This document shows positions 1 through 10,826 of a DNA stretch of 45,690 nucleotides, one piece after another; positions within the stretch are counted from its first letter, which is position 1, and each line of letters begins with the position of its first letter. The stretch lies in NCBI GenBank assembly GCA_000787465.1, contig JSYX01000268.1, forward strand, positions 1-45,690, read 5' to 3'. This stretch comes from Thermomucor indicae-seudaticae. Lineage: Eukaryota > Mucoromycota > Mucoromycetes > Mucorales > Lichtheimiaceae. The notes below the pieces were generated by a model. The model was given only the letters and a program-made list of their open reading frames with translations, made no database searches and was not told the DNA's origin. The translations under genes and the position numbers were made by a program.

Positions 1-342
1 ATTTTAAAGAATAAACCTGTAGTGAAGATGCAATGGCAGACGTCCAATGAAAATCGATATGGTGCGAGTCAGCTATAAGGGCCAATAAAATTGACCGACT
101 TTGAAGCCCCATAAAACTTTTCCAAATGATCTCCATGACTTATCGTTGCATAAAAACAATTCTTGGGCTCTTGCGAATCAAACTTATGGTCGCTTGTGGT
201 GCTGGAACAAACAGTTGCAGAGCTATGGGCTTCCAGGGATGGGGTATTCCTATATGTGGGCCAAGCAGTGTGTAACGTAGCCATATTACACACGCAGGCA
301 CAGCGTCTTCACAGCTTTTACTCTACGGTTAATTTCTGCACT

Positions 343-1100
343 ATGGCGCTGCAAAACAAAAAATGGAAAGCTGCTTATCGTAGAAACGAACAAATGCATT
401 TAAGACGAATGACGCAACTCGCTGAGGCTTCTGCACCCCAGGAATCCGAAAGCGAGATTCGTAATGAGACCAGGACGCGTCTCGACAGGTTGAGATCGCG
501 TGCGATGAAAACCAAGTAATCGCTTCGGACGAGGAAGGAAGTGCAGGGATTGAGCGTGAGCGTAAGCTTGAAATGAACGACCTCTCGTCGAACAATGCGC
601 AGGTTAAAGCAAACGCCCAGAATGCTTCCATAGGGTTAAAATGGAAGCCCAATGTTGACAAAGGAGGCAGACCACCAATTTACCGCGGTGATGCTCCAAG
701 CCCCAAGAGAAGAAAGACAGCAAAATTGAAGAAGGCCGCTGAGAGCTGCGGCAGAATTGACGGCAACCAAAAAGTAGTGAACAATCCGCCGGATGTGTCC
801 GGATTTTGACAATGTGACCATGGGGAAGTCGTCATGTCCTGGTCACCCACGATGAGATGTACTTTTCTGCGAACGATAGCAAGAGGGCGATCTGGTTAGA
901 ACAAGCGGAAACAGTCTTGAAAAAAAAGCAAGTGTCATGGAAGAGTGGTCATGGTTGGCGCATTTGCCTGCTCGTGTCGTGGCCTTTTCCATTGGAAAAA
1001 GATTACACTCGGAGCGAACAACGACGGTTACTGGAATGCCGTTAACAAGAACCACGCTATGAAGAATTTTGGTGGCATCAGTGATTCTAGCAATGCGCGG
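343..1100 (+). pseudogene. Decayed DDE-type transposase remnant
   Basis: Pieces of one protein are spread over several frames, so this is not an intact gene. From 343 a start-like segment opens with MALQNKKWKAAYRRNE. Around 640-740 another frame carries a basic stretch, KGGRPPIYRGDAP, followed by a Lys/Arg-rich helix. At 840-900 a third frame reads VTHDEMYFSANDSK, and around 1010-1050 a fourth reads GANNDGYWNAVN. This order (basic N-terminus, VTHDE..F.AND motif, then DGYW block) recalls DDE superfamily transposase proteins frequent in Mucoromycota and Glomeromycotina. That match is from memory of the family and was not searched. The middle appears deleted between about 810 and 845, and several frameshifts are present. 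The exact superfamily is not assigned. It is followed directly by a second, unrelated mobile-element remnant. Confidence 0.65.
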
Positions 1101-1239
1101 ATTTCCGAGGCCATCGACGAAACACGGAAAGGAATCCAAAACTCAAGGTTGTTTGGCAAGGATCCTTCAATTACCCTTAAAGAATGTTTTATCCCAACCG
1201 TAAATGGTCATCTCGGGGCAAGGCATTTTAACTGATTCC

Positions 1240-2240
1240 GCAGCCGAGCATGAAGCCAAAATATGCTCATATTGATTACGAAACGTTATGCTGGCTTTTG
1301 AAAGGAACAGACATAGGTGAAAAATATCCAGCACACGCAAGTGGCGCCGAAAACCGGCGGAAGCTGTTCAATGCCGTTTTTGATATCAAGAAAACCAGGG
1401 AAGGCGAAAATAAAGATGCTAGATACTTTCTTTTTCCCGAGGAATCTTACGTTTTTACCTTACAAAAGAATCAAAAGTATATTCAAAAACGACATCGCAA
1501 CAGATGGAAATGGTGTTGACATCTTTTTCGCTCGTGCAGCACCTTCTGAGACGAGTTTACCTTCTCTCGATATCAAAGACTTTTCTACAGAAGATCTTCA
1601 AAACAAATTCCATCTGTCTGCTGCGGATCCTGGGGTGACAGAAGTTTTTGCGACTGTAGACGGGCACCAAGATGATTCTCACGAGATAAGAAAGATGTCG
1701 ACAAGAGAGTATTATCATTCAGCAGGATATGACAGAACCAACCATAAAATCTTGTCGGCCCGAAGAGAGAAAGGTATCGAACAGATCGAATCTCGATGTC
1801 CAACAAAAGCTACTTCATCTTCAACAGCATGTGAGCATTATATATTTTACCTCGACCAACATCTAGAAAAGCTGGCAGCATTTTACGGGAAGATAACTCC
1901 AAGACTAAGATTTTAAACTACATGGGAAGACAGCGTGCCACGACGGAATCAGTTTACATACTTACAAATGGGGGAAACAAGTGTAACAGACGGCGTCGAC
2001 ATAAGAGAAGATCGAAGAGAAAGAAGGGCAGGGAATGGATACGGAAGAAGAAGCAAGTGAGTGAGGAGAGCGGCAGAAATGTTGCCGACGAGAGCAGGCA
2101 AGAGAAAAAGCAAATATCTTGGTAACGGTTACTCATCACACGAAACACGCATGAATTTACCAGCGGCATTATCAGCGGCCATCCAAGGCCAGCGATATTT
2201 TGTCCTAACAGAAGTTTAGGTAAGATTGTGGACAGCTGTC
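1240..2240 (+). pseudogene. Decayed Fanzor/TnpB-like (RuvC-type nuclease) remnant
   Basis: Three ORF pieces in different frames appear to be one broken protein. Piece one (1250-1519) begins KPKYAHIDYETLCWLL. Piece two holds TDGNGVDIFFAR near 1500, then ADPGVTEVFATVDG at about 1620-1660 and STREYYHSAGYDR near 1695-1735. Piece three (from about 1914) reads LNYMGRQRATTESVYI and then a very basic stretch. In eukaryotic TnpB homologues (Fanzor/OrfB family) a 'TDG' strand, a 'DPG' motif carrying the first RuvC aspartate (here codon 1626-1628), and an 'S..EYYH' segment occur in this order. No RuvC-II glutamate region, CxxC zinc ribbon or final RuvC aspartate is found before a Tc1 end at 2247, so the C-terminal part is missing. 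Assignment rests on motif recall; it could be another TnpB-like transposon ORF. Confidence 0.55.
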
Positions 2241-2246
2241 GATATA

Positions 2247-3593
2247 CACTACCGGTTAAAAAGTCTGCTTTACACCTGTTAGAAGTCCGATGCGTAAGAC
2301 ATAAAAACATATCACCAAGTAAAGACGCGTTTTGCTCCCTTCTTCTTAATAAACTTGTAATACCATGCTTTCTAATATCACCAACATACCTCGACGACGT
2401 AACCAAGAACTCTTGACTGAGCAAAGAATTGCTATCATCACTTTAAGCGATGCAGGATGGTCGCTTGGGAGTATCGCGAAGAAGAAGACACTCCCAAGAA
2501 CAACTGTCCAAACAATCGTGAACAAAGCCAATAAAGGCATTATAAAAGTGCAGAAACGCACATGTAGACCTCCAAAGCTGTCACCAGGTGATATCCGCCT
2601 GATAAAGCTCTCAATCCGGCGCGAACTGATGGTACCACTCGTGAACCATTGGGCGAGACTTTCGAACAACGTTAAGAAAATATCGCTATCCACCTTTAAG
2701 AAGGCAGTATACCGAAGCGATTTTTCCTCGCGGATGCCTGCTTTGAAATCGCTTCTAACGCCACGACATGCCATACGTCGAACGCGATGGGCAAAGAACA
2801 CCTGCAGTGGCCGCAATGCAGATGGGAAACCGTTATTTGGTCCGATGAAGCGAGGTTCTCCATCTCCGGAAACGACTACAGGCGAAGGGTCTTACGCATG
2901 CGAGGAGAACGTTATCTACCCCAGCATGTGCAGACCACGAAAAAGTCCGGTGGCGGCTCAGTGATGGTTTTGGGATGTTTCGATGCCAATGGTGTGAACC
3001 CCTGGTGGTCGTCGACGGGACCCTGGATCAAGAACGGTACGTTGACATGCTAGCCAAGAACCTATATCCATGTATTCAAGAAAGGTTCCCGACCGGAGGC
3101 TATGCTTTCCAGGAGGACGGCGCTACCTGCCACACTGGTAGCTATGCCCGTTGGTGGAAGAAGACGACGGGATTAGCAGCCGAAGATAAATGGCCAGCAC
3201 AGAGTCCCGACCTTAATCCCATCGAAAACCTGTGGGACCTCTTGAAGCGCCAAGTCGCAAAGAGGAAGCATAGCATTACCAACATGGAACAGCTAATCAA
3301 CGCTCTTCACAACGAGTGGTCGAATATTCCACCAGAGACATGTAGTAAGCTGGTTGCCAGTATGCCAAAGCGTTGTCGTGCAGTTTTAAAGGCGCGAGGG
3401 TATCATACGCCCTATTAAAAACCTATATATCTTTTTAGACATATTCTGCGACATACAAAAAACAATATATTCAATTTGAATATGTAGTTCTTATGGTGTA
3501 TTGGTTTGCTTTCCTGCGTTTCAAGTTTTGCTATGTTTGGTTGTTCACGTCGGACTTATAACAGGTGTACGCAGACTTTTTTAACCGGTAGTG
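2247..3593 (+). mobile_element. Tc1/mariner-type DNA transposon, frameshifted
   Basis: Terminal inverted repeats of about 43 bp bound the element: 2247-2289 begins CACTACCGGTTAAAAAGTCT, and 3551-3593 is its near-perfect reverse complement. The left flank ends in TA (2245-2246), the expected target duplication. The right flank is TG, so one copy has mutated. The interior encodes a Tc1-family transposase. The total of about 1.35 kb fits the superfamily. The transposase frame is broken, so the copy should not be autonomous. A shorter end fragment of the same family lies at 25791-25850. Confidence 0.92.
2365..3418 (+). pseudogene. Tc1/mariner transposase pseudogene
   Basis: The N-terminal part (2365 to about 2790) looks like the helix-turn-helix DNA-binding region, including 'SLGSIAKK..LPRTTV'. 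The catalytic core has WSDEARF (first Asp, near 2840), FQEDGATCHT (second Asp, near 3115) and QSPDLNPIENLWD (Glu, near 3220). By eye 35 residues separate the second Asp from the Glu, close to the DD34E spacing of Tc1 proteins. Two frame changes, near 2795 and near 3000, split the reading frame into three. Each looks like a single-base loss. The protein continues in the third frame to a stop at 3416-3418, ending in RGYHTPY. Apart from the two shifts it is well preserved, so the insertion is probably not very old. Confidence 0.9.
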
Positions 3594-4801
3594 TGTGTGG
3601 ACAGATATCCATGGAGCTCGATTCATCGGAACTGTTTGATTGGTCACGAGTGTCAGTCGTAAGACGATTCATTGCACAATCGGCATGGGGATTGGTCTTC
3701 GCTGTGCAAGCTCCGCTCAGACAACCCAGATTGTCACAGCAAGCCTGTTTGAGATATGCTAAGTGGTGATAAGTACCTAACCTGGGTAAGTTACCCCACG
3801 GCAAATCGCGGGGCGGCGTGTTTATCATTCCTCTGTAAATGTCATCATCGGATCCACTGTAACGGTAATAGCCCTTTTTATATGCACTAAAATACTACTG
3901 ATACTTTAAATAACAAATCTTTCTCACAGGTTGGCGGGACAATTGTCTCCAGCAACAGTCTAGGTTAATGATTTCATATCTATTGAAGACGAACGATTTG
4001 CTAGCCCGTGTGGTCCTTATGAAGGTCAATAGTCTTCGGGTCAGATCCTTTCTCGGCCGTGACAGGATTATTACTCAAAGCCCCACCCATGCTATCTCGA
4101 AAACATGATAGCCTTTAAAATGGAAAGATTACGCGTCAGTATGTAGCATATACAACGCTGATAGATAGGGGTACGCTTCGATTTAAAGTTGTGCGCCGAA
4201 AGAATGGTAAAAATAGAAACAGCCACACATGACCTGGCATACGGCCAGTATGAATCTTTCTCTACTTGTTTGCAGGTGACTTTGCCGCTAATGCATGCAG
4301 GTATTGGCTTAGCAGGCTTCAAGTGTTCCTATTCGGGAGGGGCGGTCGGCCGTGGCCGGAAAACAGAGGCGTAACTTATATATGGAAGCTGCTTTTGAAA
4401 ACGCTGTGTCTCATGACAAACGGTCATCATAGGATAAACGACATTTCAAAACAGAAGGTCTACGTTGAGATGAGCTGCTATGCTGCGATATAACGTCCAA
4501 AGACACGACATCTTCTATGCGAGATAGGGCATAATGAGAGCCGTCAGACAGATCCGCGTCGCGAAGAGGTGATCCTGCGAGTTTAATTCTCCACGTGGAC
4601 GGGGAGCATCCGCATTACCATCTCCTTGAAGCACGTAAAGTGCCTTTCCTGTCGAAATCTCACCGAACAGCGGAACCTAAATCTGTATGTCTATGCGTTA
4701 CTTGTATGAATCATCCCACAAATCTGGTTCATCAGCAGCTTAATTTTACTGAAAGACCATGTAAAAAGACAATAATTCAGTAGTGCGCCGATCCAGTAGC
4801 C
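3594..4801. other. Intergenic, no gene recognised
   Basis: The stretch downstream of the Tc1 element has only short ORFs without recognisable motifs. A perfect small inverted repeat, GGGTAA-G-TTACCC, lies near 3785-3797, and GCTATC...GATAGC can pair near 4091-4113. No continuation of the Fanzor-like remnant could be found on the far side of the Tc1 insertion. Confidence 0.5.
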
Positions 4802-5430
4802 TTAGTCCACAAGAAAGGAGGCATATGACGCGTGCCACCATGGGCTCCGCGTGGGATAAACTCGGTCAAAATTGAAAGATAGCTCACCAGCCCCCAATTT
4901 CCGGACAAAAAAGCTGTCAATCGCCAGTTTAAGAAGAATGTTTTCCCAGTCATCAGATCCCAACATAGCGGGACCAGTGGCCATGCCTAACAGAGACGTC
5001 TGCGTGTATTATTAGCGAGACTACATGGTGACATCAGGTTTGTGAAGTGGAAGGCCCAGCTTTTCTGTATACCCTTCGATCCAACGTTCAAGAATTTCGT
5101 TATAGAATGCCCTGTGTAACCGGAACAGACAAAGGAGACCATTGTCGGCTTGACACTTCAAAACGACATGGTGAACGCCCGTTGGTGCATCACGACTAAG
5201 AGTGTCCAGAGGAACGGCTCCATGAATTGAGTCGTCGAGATCAGCGTAAATTCCGAAATCCAGGGCAGTTCCATGTAATGATTAGCAAGCACGCGCGATT
5301 TCTTTTCCATGGTATTATATAATAATTGCTCAGCATAGCACAAACGATTTGTCCGAATATTCTGTTTCCTTCGGGAAGGGTCCGACAATGGCAATGATGT
5401 CAACAGACCGGAATTTCGCGCCGTAGGCAC
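4802..5430 (-). pseudogene. Broken coding region, unrecognised
   Basis: On the minus strand an open stretch not starting with ATG covers about 5029-5270. It contains LDFGIYADLDDSIHG, then HHVVLKCQADNGLLCLF, then ILERWIEGYTEKLGLPLH. It runs into a stop at about 5029 and is preceded by a stop at its upstream end. A second open piece, 4802-4984, reads GSDDWENILLKLAIDSFF. The two could be joined by removing about 33 nt between a GT and a CAG, which is short for an intron here, or they may be parts of a decayed gene. The amino-acid composition looks protein-like rather than random, but I do not recognise the family. Confidence 0.3.
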
Positions 5431-5812
5431 AGATTTGGTTTAGCGAACTTGCTTTCTTTGGACAGAGAGCTATCGGTCCGCCAGGTTTGGAAATCTCCCT
5501 TTAACCGAAAGGTAAAAAGATTTCCCCTCCTCCACAGCGTTTTTTAAAGTTGCACGTGGTTTAAGCTGCTTTCAAATCCAATTTGTATACATGCGCTGAA
5601 AAGGCAGATGTTATATAGGAGGTACGAGTTGAATATAAGGAGTATACACCTCCGTGAGGAGACGTTCTGACCACACCCAAATGTAAGTGGCAAGCCAACA
5701 GATGCATGGTAACAAAATGCGCTCTTTTTGCTGTTACGCACATACGCTCACTTCAACAGGGCACGTTATCTTGTGCAACAGCGACGCGCACCAGTCATTC
5801 CACCACCCGTTC

Positions 5813-5820
5813 TATATAAA
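5813..5820 (+). promoter_or_regulatory. TATA box of the C2H2 gene at 5962
   Basis: TATATAAA lies about 140 bp upstream of the start codon at 5962 on the same strand, in a position suitable for a core promoter with a leader of roughly 110 nt. Confidence 0.55.
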
Positions 5821-5961
5821 GATGAGGCTTTTATTCGTTCTTACAAACAATAAAGCTCTTTACTTTCTTTCTCTGCTTCTGATCCCAGTCAATTCATTGT
5901 GACAATCGCTTGAAAGCCTCTACCAAGCCGGATCGATTTCGCTACTTCAATTATCGCGCGG

Positions 5962-6919
5962 ATGTCTGTCACCTCCAGTGCTTTTTTCAACAAGCTCTTC
6001 AACAAGACCTTTTCTTTCGGGGGAAGCAACACCAGTTGCGGATTGACGTCTGAATGCCAGCCGCAGGGCGAGCCTCAGGTTCCTATAAAACTGGAAGGTT
6101 CCCAAACCTTTGTACAGGATCCTTATGGTGGTGGATCGGCACCGATTGCTATTCCAAGCTACAATCATCATCCTCCTCCTCCTGAGCCCTTACTTTCTAC
6201 CACACCTTGTCTTGATTACTCGACCGCTTCGTATCCAACCGCATCGTCTTCTGATATCTCGCTTGGTACGTTTGATCTAATGAGAGACAAGAACAATACC
6301 AGAGGAGTACTAACTGTTCTTTCTCTCCATGGCAGATTTCCTTTCATTACCGTCTACATCATTAAGCCCCTCTTCCTGGGGTTCATTATCCTCAGCCGCT
6401 GAATCCGTTCTGATACAACAGCAACAGCAGCAACAAGATGACTTTTCTTTGTGGAGATCGGTCCAGGATGATTTTGGTTTCGATGACCTCTTGTATCCCA
6501 TGCAAGACCTATTTACTGACAATCAGAACGCAATGTCCTCCTACTTATCGCCAACCAATATCCAGACGCCCATGTTGAGCGTGACAGCGTCGCCCACTCC
6601 CAGCTTCATGTCGGCCCATATCCCGATGAGTGACTCTGAAAACGACTGTGGCATGACATTCTCACCATCCGAGGATCAGCAATGTCTCATGACCGAAACG
6701 CCACCACTCCGACGTTCAGGGCGCCGTGCGCCTCGCATCCACAAATGTCCGATCTGCCCTCATACCAGCAATCGCGCCAATAACATGAAGGAACATATCC
6801 TCACGCATGATCCCAACCGTCCAAAGAACTTTGTCTGTCCACGGTGCGGAAAGCGATTTGCCAGAAAACACGACATGAAACGACACGCCAAGTCTCCTCA
6901 CACTCGATCCTTCCGATAA
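5962..6919 (+). CDS. C2H2 zinc-finger transcription factor (two C-terminal fingers)
   Basis: Two exons (5962-6265 and 6336-6919) joined across a 70-nt GT-AG intron give 295 aa. The N-terminal 220 residues are low-complexity: Pro-rich around 65-75, a seven-Gln run near 129-135, and acidic/Ser-rich stretches typical of an activation region. Two C2H2 fingers sit at the extreme C-terminus: Cys239/Cys242 with His255/His259, and Cys269/Cys272 with His285/His290. The second has the fungal-type core CGKRFARKHDMKRH. A basic patch, RRSGRRAPR, lies just before the fingers and may be a nuclear localisation signal. Two tandem fingers suggest sequence-specific DNA binding; the target is unknown. The finger core resembles those of Crz1-type regulators, but two fingers alone do not settle orthology. 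A second in-frame ATG at 6329 overlaps the acceptor side of the intron and is unlikely to be the start. Confidence 0.88.
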
Positions 6920-7640
6920 ACCATTGTACAGTTCTCTCCACTTTTTGCCGTATATATTAACTTCTCCTTTTTCGCCTTTTAGCTGTTGTATAATTTCTCT
7001 TGTATAGTCCTGCTTGCTCGCTGCATAGTCCATGTATGTCCTCTCTCGTTCACGCTCTATAGATTTCCTTTTTATTTGAACAAAGATCCATTCCCCTCTC
7101 GCAGTTGCCAAGAACGTCAACTTGAAACGTCATATGGTCACGCTTTACCTGTCGTGAATGTAGATCACCGCGCAATTCTTAATTTTGGAAGCACAGTATA
7201 CGGTTTTCAACGTTGACTCGAATGCCGTAGACCTACCCTCTCGTCGAACGTGATAAGCAAAGGCAGGACTGATCAATATGCGTCAAGGCTCGCCTTATTT
7301 GTTGAAAAACGCTGGTAGCTTACCTACAGTCTGTATTCACTGTCTAAAAGAGGTTGAAGTTAATCGCGAAGATTATCGACAGGGTGATGCACACTTTGTC
7401 CCATGGGTTACCGAATTCCCAAAGTAAAGTTTAGAAATCGGCAACCGTAATAATTCCCATACCTTTTCATACGATCAATATAACAAAGAGACGAAAGAAC
7501 ATGATCACCACGAGTGTCATCACTTGACATTTAGCAACTTTTGTATGCAAGTTTCGGTTCGGAGTTGATCCGGCCCGGGCGCGTAATGCTGATTGACAAG
7601 CGTGTTCTCCCAGACCACCCCTCGCTCTTCCTTATTGAAC
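6920..7640. other. Intergenic between C2H2 gene and eL36
   Basis: This 721-bp gap should contain the 3' end of the zinc-finger gene and the promoter of the ribosomal protein gene. The last 60 bases are pyrimidine-rich just before the eL36 start, as is common for ribosomal protein leaders. No other gene seen. Confidence 0.5.
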
Positions 7641-8083
7641 ATGGTCGCCCAAAGATCTGGCATCGCCGTCGGCATTAACAAGGGTCACATTACGACTCGT
7701 CGTGAACTAAAGCCCAAGCCTTCCTACCGAAAGGGCGTACGTAACGGATGGATGGATGGATATGGCGAGTAGTCCGGAGTTATTGAATCGTGCGGGAATT
7801 GTATAGGCTCTTGGCAAGCGAACCGCATTCGTCCGCAGCATCATTCGTGAGATCGCTGGTTTCGCCCCTTATGAACGCCGTGTTATGGAATTGATCAAGA
7901 ACTCCAAGGACAAGCGTGCCAAAAAGCTCACTAAGAAAAGAGTAAAATCGTTTTTTCTTGTTCCTTGGTGGTATGCTTGCATTAACGTTGTTTCCTTCTA
8001 CACAGCTTGGTACCTACGTCCGCGCAAAGAGAAAGATCGAGGAACTGACCAGCGTCATTGCTGAATCACGTCGCCAGCACTAG
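7641..8083 (+). CDS. RPL36: 60S ribosomal protein eL36
   Basis: Three exons (7641-7736, 7807-7941, 8006-8083) give 102 aa, the normal size for eL36, a component of the large cytosolic ribosomal subunit. The start [16 protein letters not shown], the middle block [18 protein letters not shown], and the C-terminal [15 protein letters not shown] are characteristic of the family. Both introns are phase 0 and GT-AG (70 and 64 nt). Intron 1 contains a short GGAT repeat at about 7747-7760. The protein is very basic, as expected for an rRNA-binding protein. The coding region is intact. Confidence 0.97.
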
Positions 8084-9133
8084 TTAGTGAATGCTTGTTC
8101 TGCATTTGCCAAAACGGACAGACAGATTTCCGCTGGATAAAATTCGATTTGCCGTTGACGGACATGCCACACTTGCGTCATGCAGTTGAACAATCGCGTT
8201 TTCTATGTTCTTAACTTGTCGCGTGTCGAATACAAAAGTCGATTTCTGCGTTTTGACGGTGACGTACTGATCTGAATAAACCCGGCTTTGTGACGAACGT
8301 GACCTGGGTGAAAACGGGAACGGCCTCTCTTATTGCCCTTGTTGCAGATCTTTCGCTGTTCAGCACCGCGTTCGGTTGTCTTGATGGAGAAAACTTGTCG
8401 ACGTGGGCATATCTCTTTCAAACAAAAGCGACAAGGACCGACATAGTGGTTGCTCTTCAGTCTGTGCAGTTACTGATTGCATATGGTTTGAGTGAACCGA
8501 GGCAGAAAGGAGGGAAACTCTGGATTTTTTCCAATGACTTATTGCGGGATTAGGCTGACTGGCCTGACTTCGAGCTTTAAGCTTTCACTTGCCCTCGTTG
8601 TTAACAAACGGGTCATGCTCTCCCATTGTAGAGCTTCAACACTTGCAGAGGTGTATCGAGCTTCAGTAAGACTTTTGGCTTTGGCATGGGTGATACAAAA
8701 AGCGACGCGACGATGACCAATGAACGCCACAATACTTTTCCTTCAGTTAACTGCATGTCGCACGGAACTGACTGCGCTGCGTTACTTGTGCGCTTTGGCA
8801 GCTATTACAAGACAAATTAATTAATAAGAACGTACACTCACCATGAAAAGCTTCCTGTAAGCCATGAATTCTCAACCCGAGACCAGTTGAATGGTATGAG
8901 TTGTACAGAGGCACAACTCCATCTGAGATGTCATATGCGACAGAGCCCCACTTTTGAAAATTTGATGACTCCTTAAAATGCATGCGGTGTCCATGTGGTC
9001 TGATAAAGCAGTTGAAATGAAATGCATTAGTAGCAAGCGTTTGCCTGTTTATTTGTACGAAAATGGTAGAAAGAAAGAGAACATCCAAAAAAACCGCAGG
9101 ATTAAGCCAACTTAAATCAATGACAAGAAAAGT
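8084..9133. other. Intergenic between convergent eL36 and C2H2 gene
   Basis: About 1.05 kb with several short ORFs on both strands (for example 8290-8553 and 8203-8421) that have no recognisable motif and no convincing splice partners. It must hold both 3' ends. No RNA gene or repeat seen. Confidence 0.45.
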
Positions 9134-10762
9134 CTAACATCCAACACTGCCAGCGGCGTCACCAGGATGCCAACTCAGCATATGCATAGATGATGATGAT
9201 GATGATGATGGAGGAGAGGTTTGGTGAGGATGACTGGTAGGAGTAGAATGATATTCGTTTTTGGTTTGTTGTTCTGCTTGATGACTACTGTTGAAAGGTG
9301 AAGAAGGGGCCGGCGACGAAGAAGATGAAAAAGCAGTGTTGGAATTATGATGGAGAGGTGAAGATGACCTTATAAGGTCAACCAACGACGCATGTTCTCC
9401 TTGCTGTGGTTGCTGAGAATAGGGACCTTGCTGTGTTAGGTGCTGAAACGATGCTCGATGTTGTTGGTATCTTGATTCGCGTCTTTCATGGGTTTTGATA
9501 TGCTGAGTAAGATTGTCTGAACGTGAGAACGTCTTTTGACATCCAGCATAGGTGCACTGGAACGGACGTTCATGAGTATGGATTCGCATGTGTCTCTTCA
9601 AGTGTTCTAGCCGCTTGAATCGACGCTCACATCCCCGGTGCGTGCAGACGTGCTGCTTTTCGTCGTCGGACGAAGATCCAATGATCGTGTTGTTGGTGGT
9701 AGTAGTAGTAGTGGTGGTAGTAGTGGTGGTGGTGTCGACGACGGAAGCCAAAGGATGAGGTTGAAGCGTATGTGAAGGAGGACGATCGAAGGGTGGGTAT
9801 TGGAAGCTGTTGCCAAATCTGTCACTTAAGTCCGGTTTGTTGGTGTCATCGTCGATCACCATTGGGCGCAGTAGTCGTGGCGGTTGTAAATAAGTGTATC
9901 GATCCTGTTGTTGCTCCAGCATAGGCCTTGGTGGTTGCGGCTGACTTCTAACCGCTGCTGCTGGTGGATGGAATCCATCGTGTTGCTGCTGCTGATAGGT
10001 CGATGGAAAAGTCGGAGGAGGTGGCAGTGGTTGGCTTAGCGTTGTACTGGTTGTAGGAAAAGACAAGGAGCCTCGCTTCTGTTGTTGTTCAAGCGCTCTC
10101 TTGGTGTGCGTACGATAGTGCGCATGGAAGTTGTCCGAGCGACTGAAGCGTTTTCCGCAGCCAGGATAGGTGCACGCATGCGGACGCTCTCCGGTGTGGA
10201 CCAGCATATGGCGTTTTAAATGCTCATACCGCTTGAAGCTCCACCCACAATGAGGATAGTTGCAAACATGCTTGTTCTGTTTGCTAGGCTGTCGTCGAGA
10301 CGACATGCGTTCCGAAAACGACATGGAACGCTGTTTCTGGAGATGCAGGTCGTTCCAGTACTGAGAAGGATGCTGGAAGTCGTCTACAGACATGGCTGAA
10401 CAGGTCGAGGACCGTCTGTCAATGGGATCATTATCGAAACTCAGCCGAGCCGTCGAAGAAGATTGGCCTGCAGTCGACGACGACGAGGAGGCGGCGGCAT
10501 TGGAAGGTGTTGTTCCGTAATTAACTGGTGGATAAGCAAGCGGACTGATACTATCCGCGGAAAACTTTCGCTTAAACGACGAAGGATGGTGATGGGTAAC
10601 TGATGGCGAGAGAGCTGGCGTCAGTGGTGGCGACAGAGCTTGTTGCTCCGAACCATTATGAGGAGGATTCTGAGGCGGATGATGAAGGTTGTAGGAAGAG
10701 GGCAGCGGAGGAGGAGGAACTTCCCTTCTTGTGTCAAAGCAATAGCTGGTTGAGGAATCCAT
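9134..10762 (-). CDS. C2H2 zinc-finger protein with two separated finger pairs
   Basis: A single uninterrupted frame of 542 aa, intronless. It has four C2H2 fingers in two pairs. Pair one is at about residues 167-219 ([19 protein letters not shown] and [19 protein letters not shown]). Pair two is at about 373-425 ([19 protein letters not shown] and [19 protein letters not shown]). In each pair the first finger has the 'F-K-R-x-E-H-L-K-R-H' helix and the second 'F-S-R-S-D-N', as in the fingers of SteA/Ste12-type and Msn2/Com2-like fungal factors. The 150 residues between pairs are rich in Gln, Pro and His. A run of 13 Thr at about 344-356 is encoded by an imperfect ACC/ACT microsatellite. The C-terminus is Ser-rich. 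The role is probably transcriptional regulation; the target is unknown. Confidence 0.9.
   Translation of the reverse strand: MDSSTSYCFDTRREVPPPPLPSSYNLHHPPQNPPHNGSEQQALSPPLTPALSPSVTHHHPSSFKRKFSADSISPLAYPPVNYGTTPSNAAASSSSSTAGQSSSTARLSFDNDPIDRRSSTCSAMSVDDFQHPSQYWNDLHLQKQRSMSFSERMSSRRQPSKQNKHVCNYPHCGWSFKRYEHLKRHMLVHTGERPHACTYPGCGKRFSRSDNFHAHYRTHTKRALEQQQKRGSLSFPTTSTTLSQPLPPPPTFPSTYQQQQHDGFHPPAAAVRSQPQPPRPMLEQQQDRYTYLQPPRLLRPMVIDDDTNKPDLSDRFGNSFQYPPFDRPPSHTLQPHPLASVVDTTTTTTTTTTTTTNNTIIGSSSDDEKQHVCTHRGCERRFKRLEHLKRHMRIHTHERPFQCTYAGCQKTFSRSDNLTQHIKTHERRESRYQQHRASFQHLTQQGPYSQQPQQGEHASLVDLIRSSSPLHHNSNTAFSSSSSPAPSSPFNSSHQAEQQTKNEYHSTPTSHPHQTSPPSSSSSSSMHMLSWHPGDAAGSVGC
9660..9735. repeat. Trinucleotide microsatellite encoding poly-Thr
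   Basis: On the plus strand the repeat reads as runs of GGT/AGT triplets. On the coding minus strand it gives consecutive Thr codons inside the zinc-finger gene. The length is a multiple of three, so the reading frame is kept. Other triplet runs in the same gene (near 9187-9210) encode Ser. Confidence 0.7.
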
Positions 10763-10826
10763 GGAAGAGAGCGAGGGGGGGGAAAGGCGAAAGAAAAAGT
10801 AGGTCTGATGTTAAAAGAATTGGTGG

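Noticed and set aside
3594..3828. Continuation of the Fanzor-like gene after the Tc1 insertion
   Set aside because: The sequence past the right terminal repeat shows no CxxC zinc ribbon or final RuvC motif in any frame, so a simple insertion into a longer surviving gene is not supported.
8290..8553. 87-codon ORF downstream of eL36
   Set aside because: Overlaps other short ORFs in several frames; no conserved-looking blocks and no splice partners.
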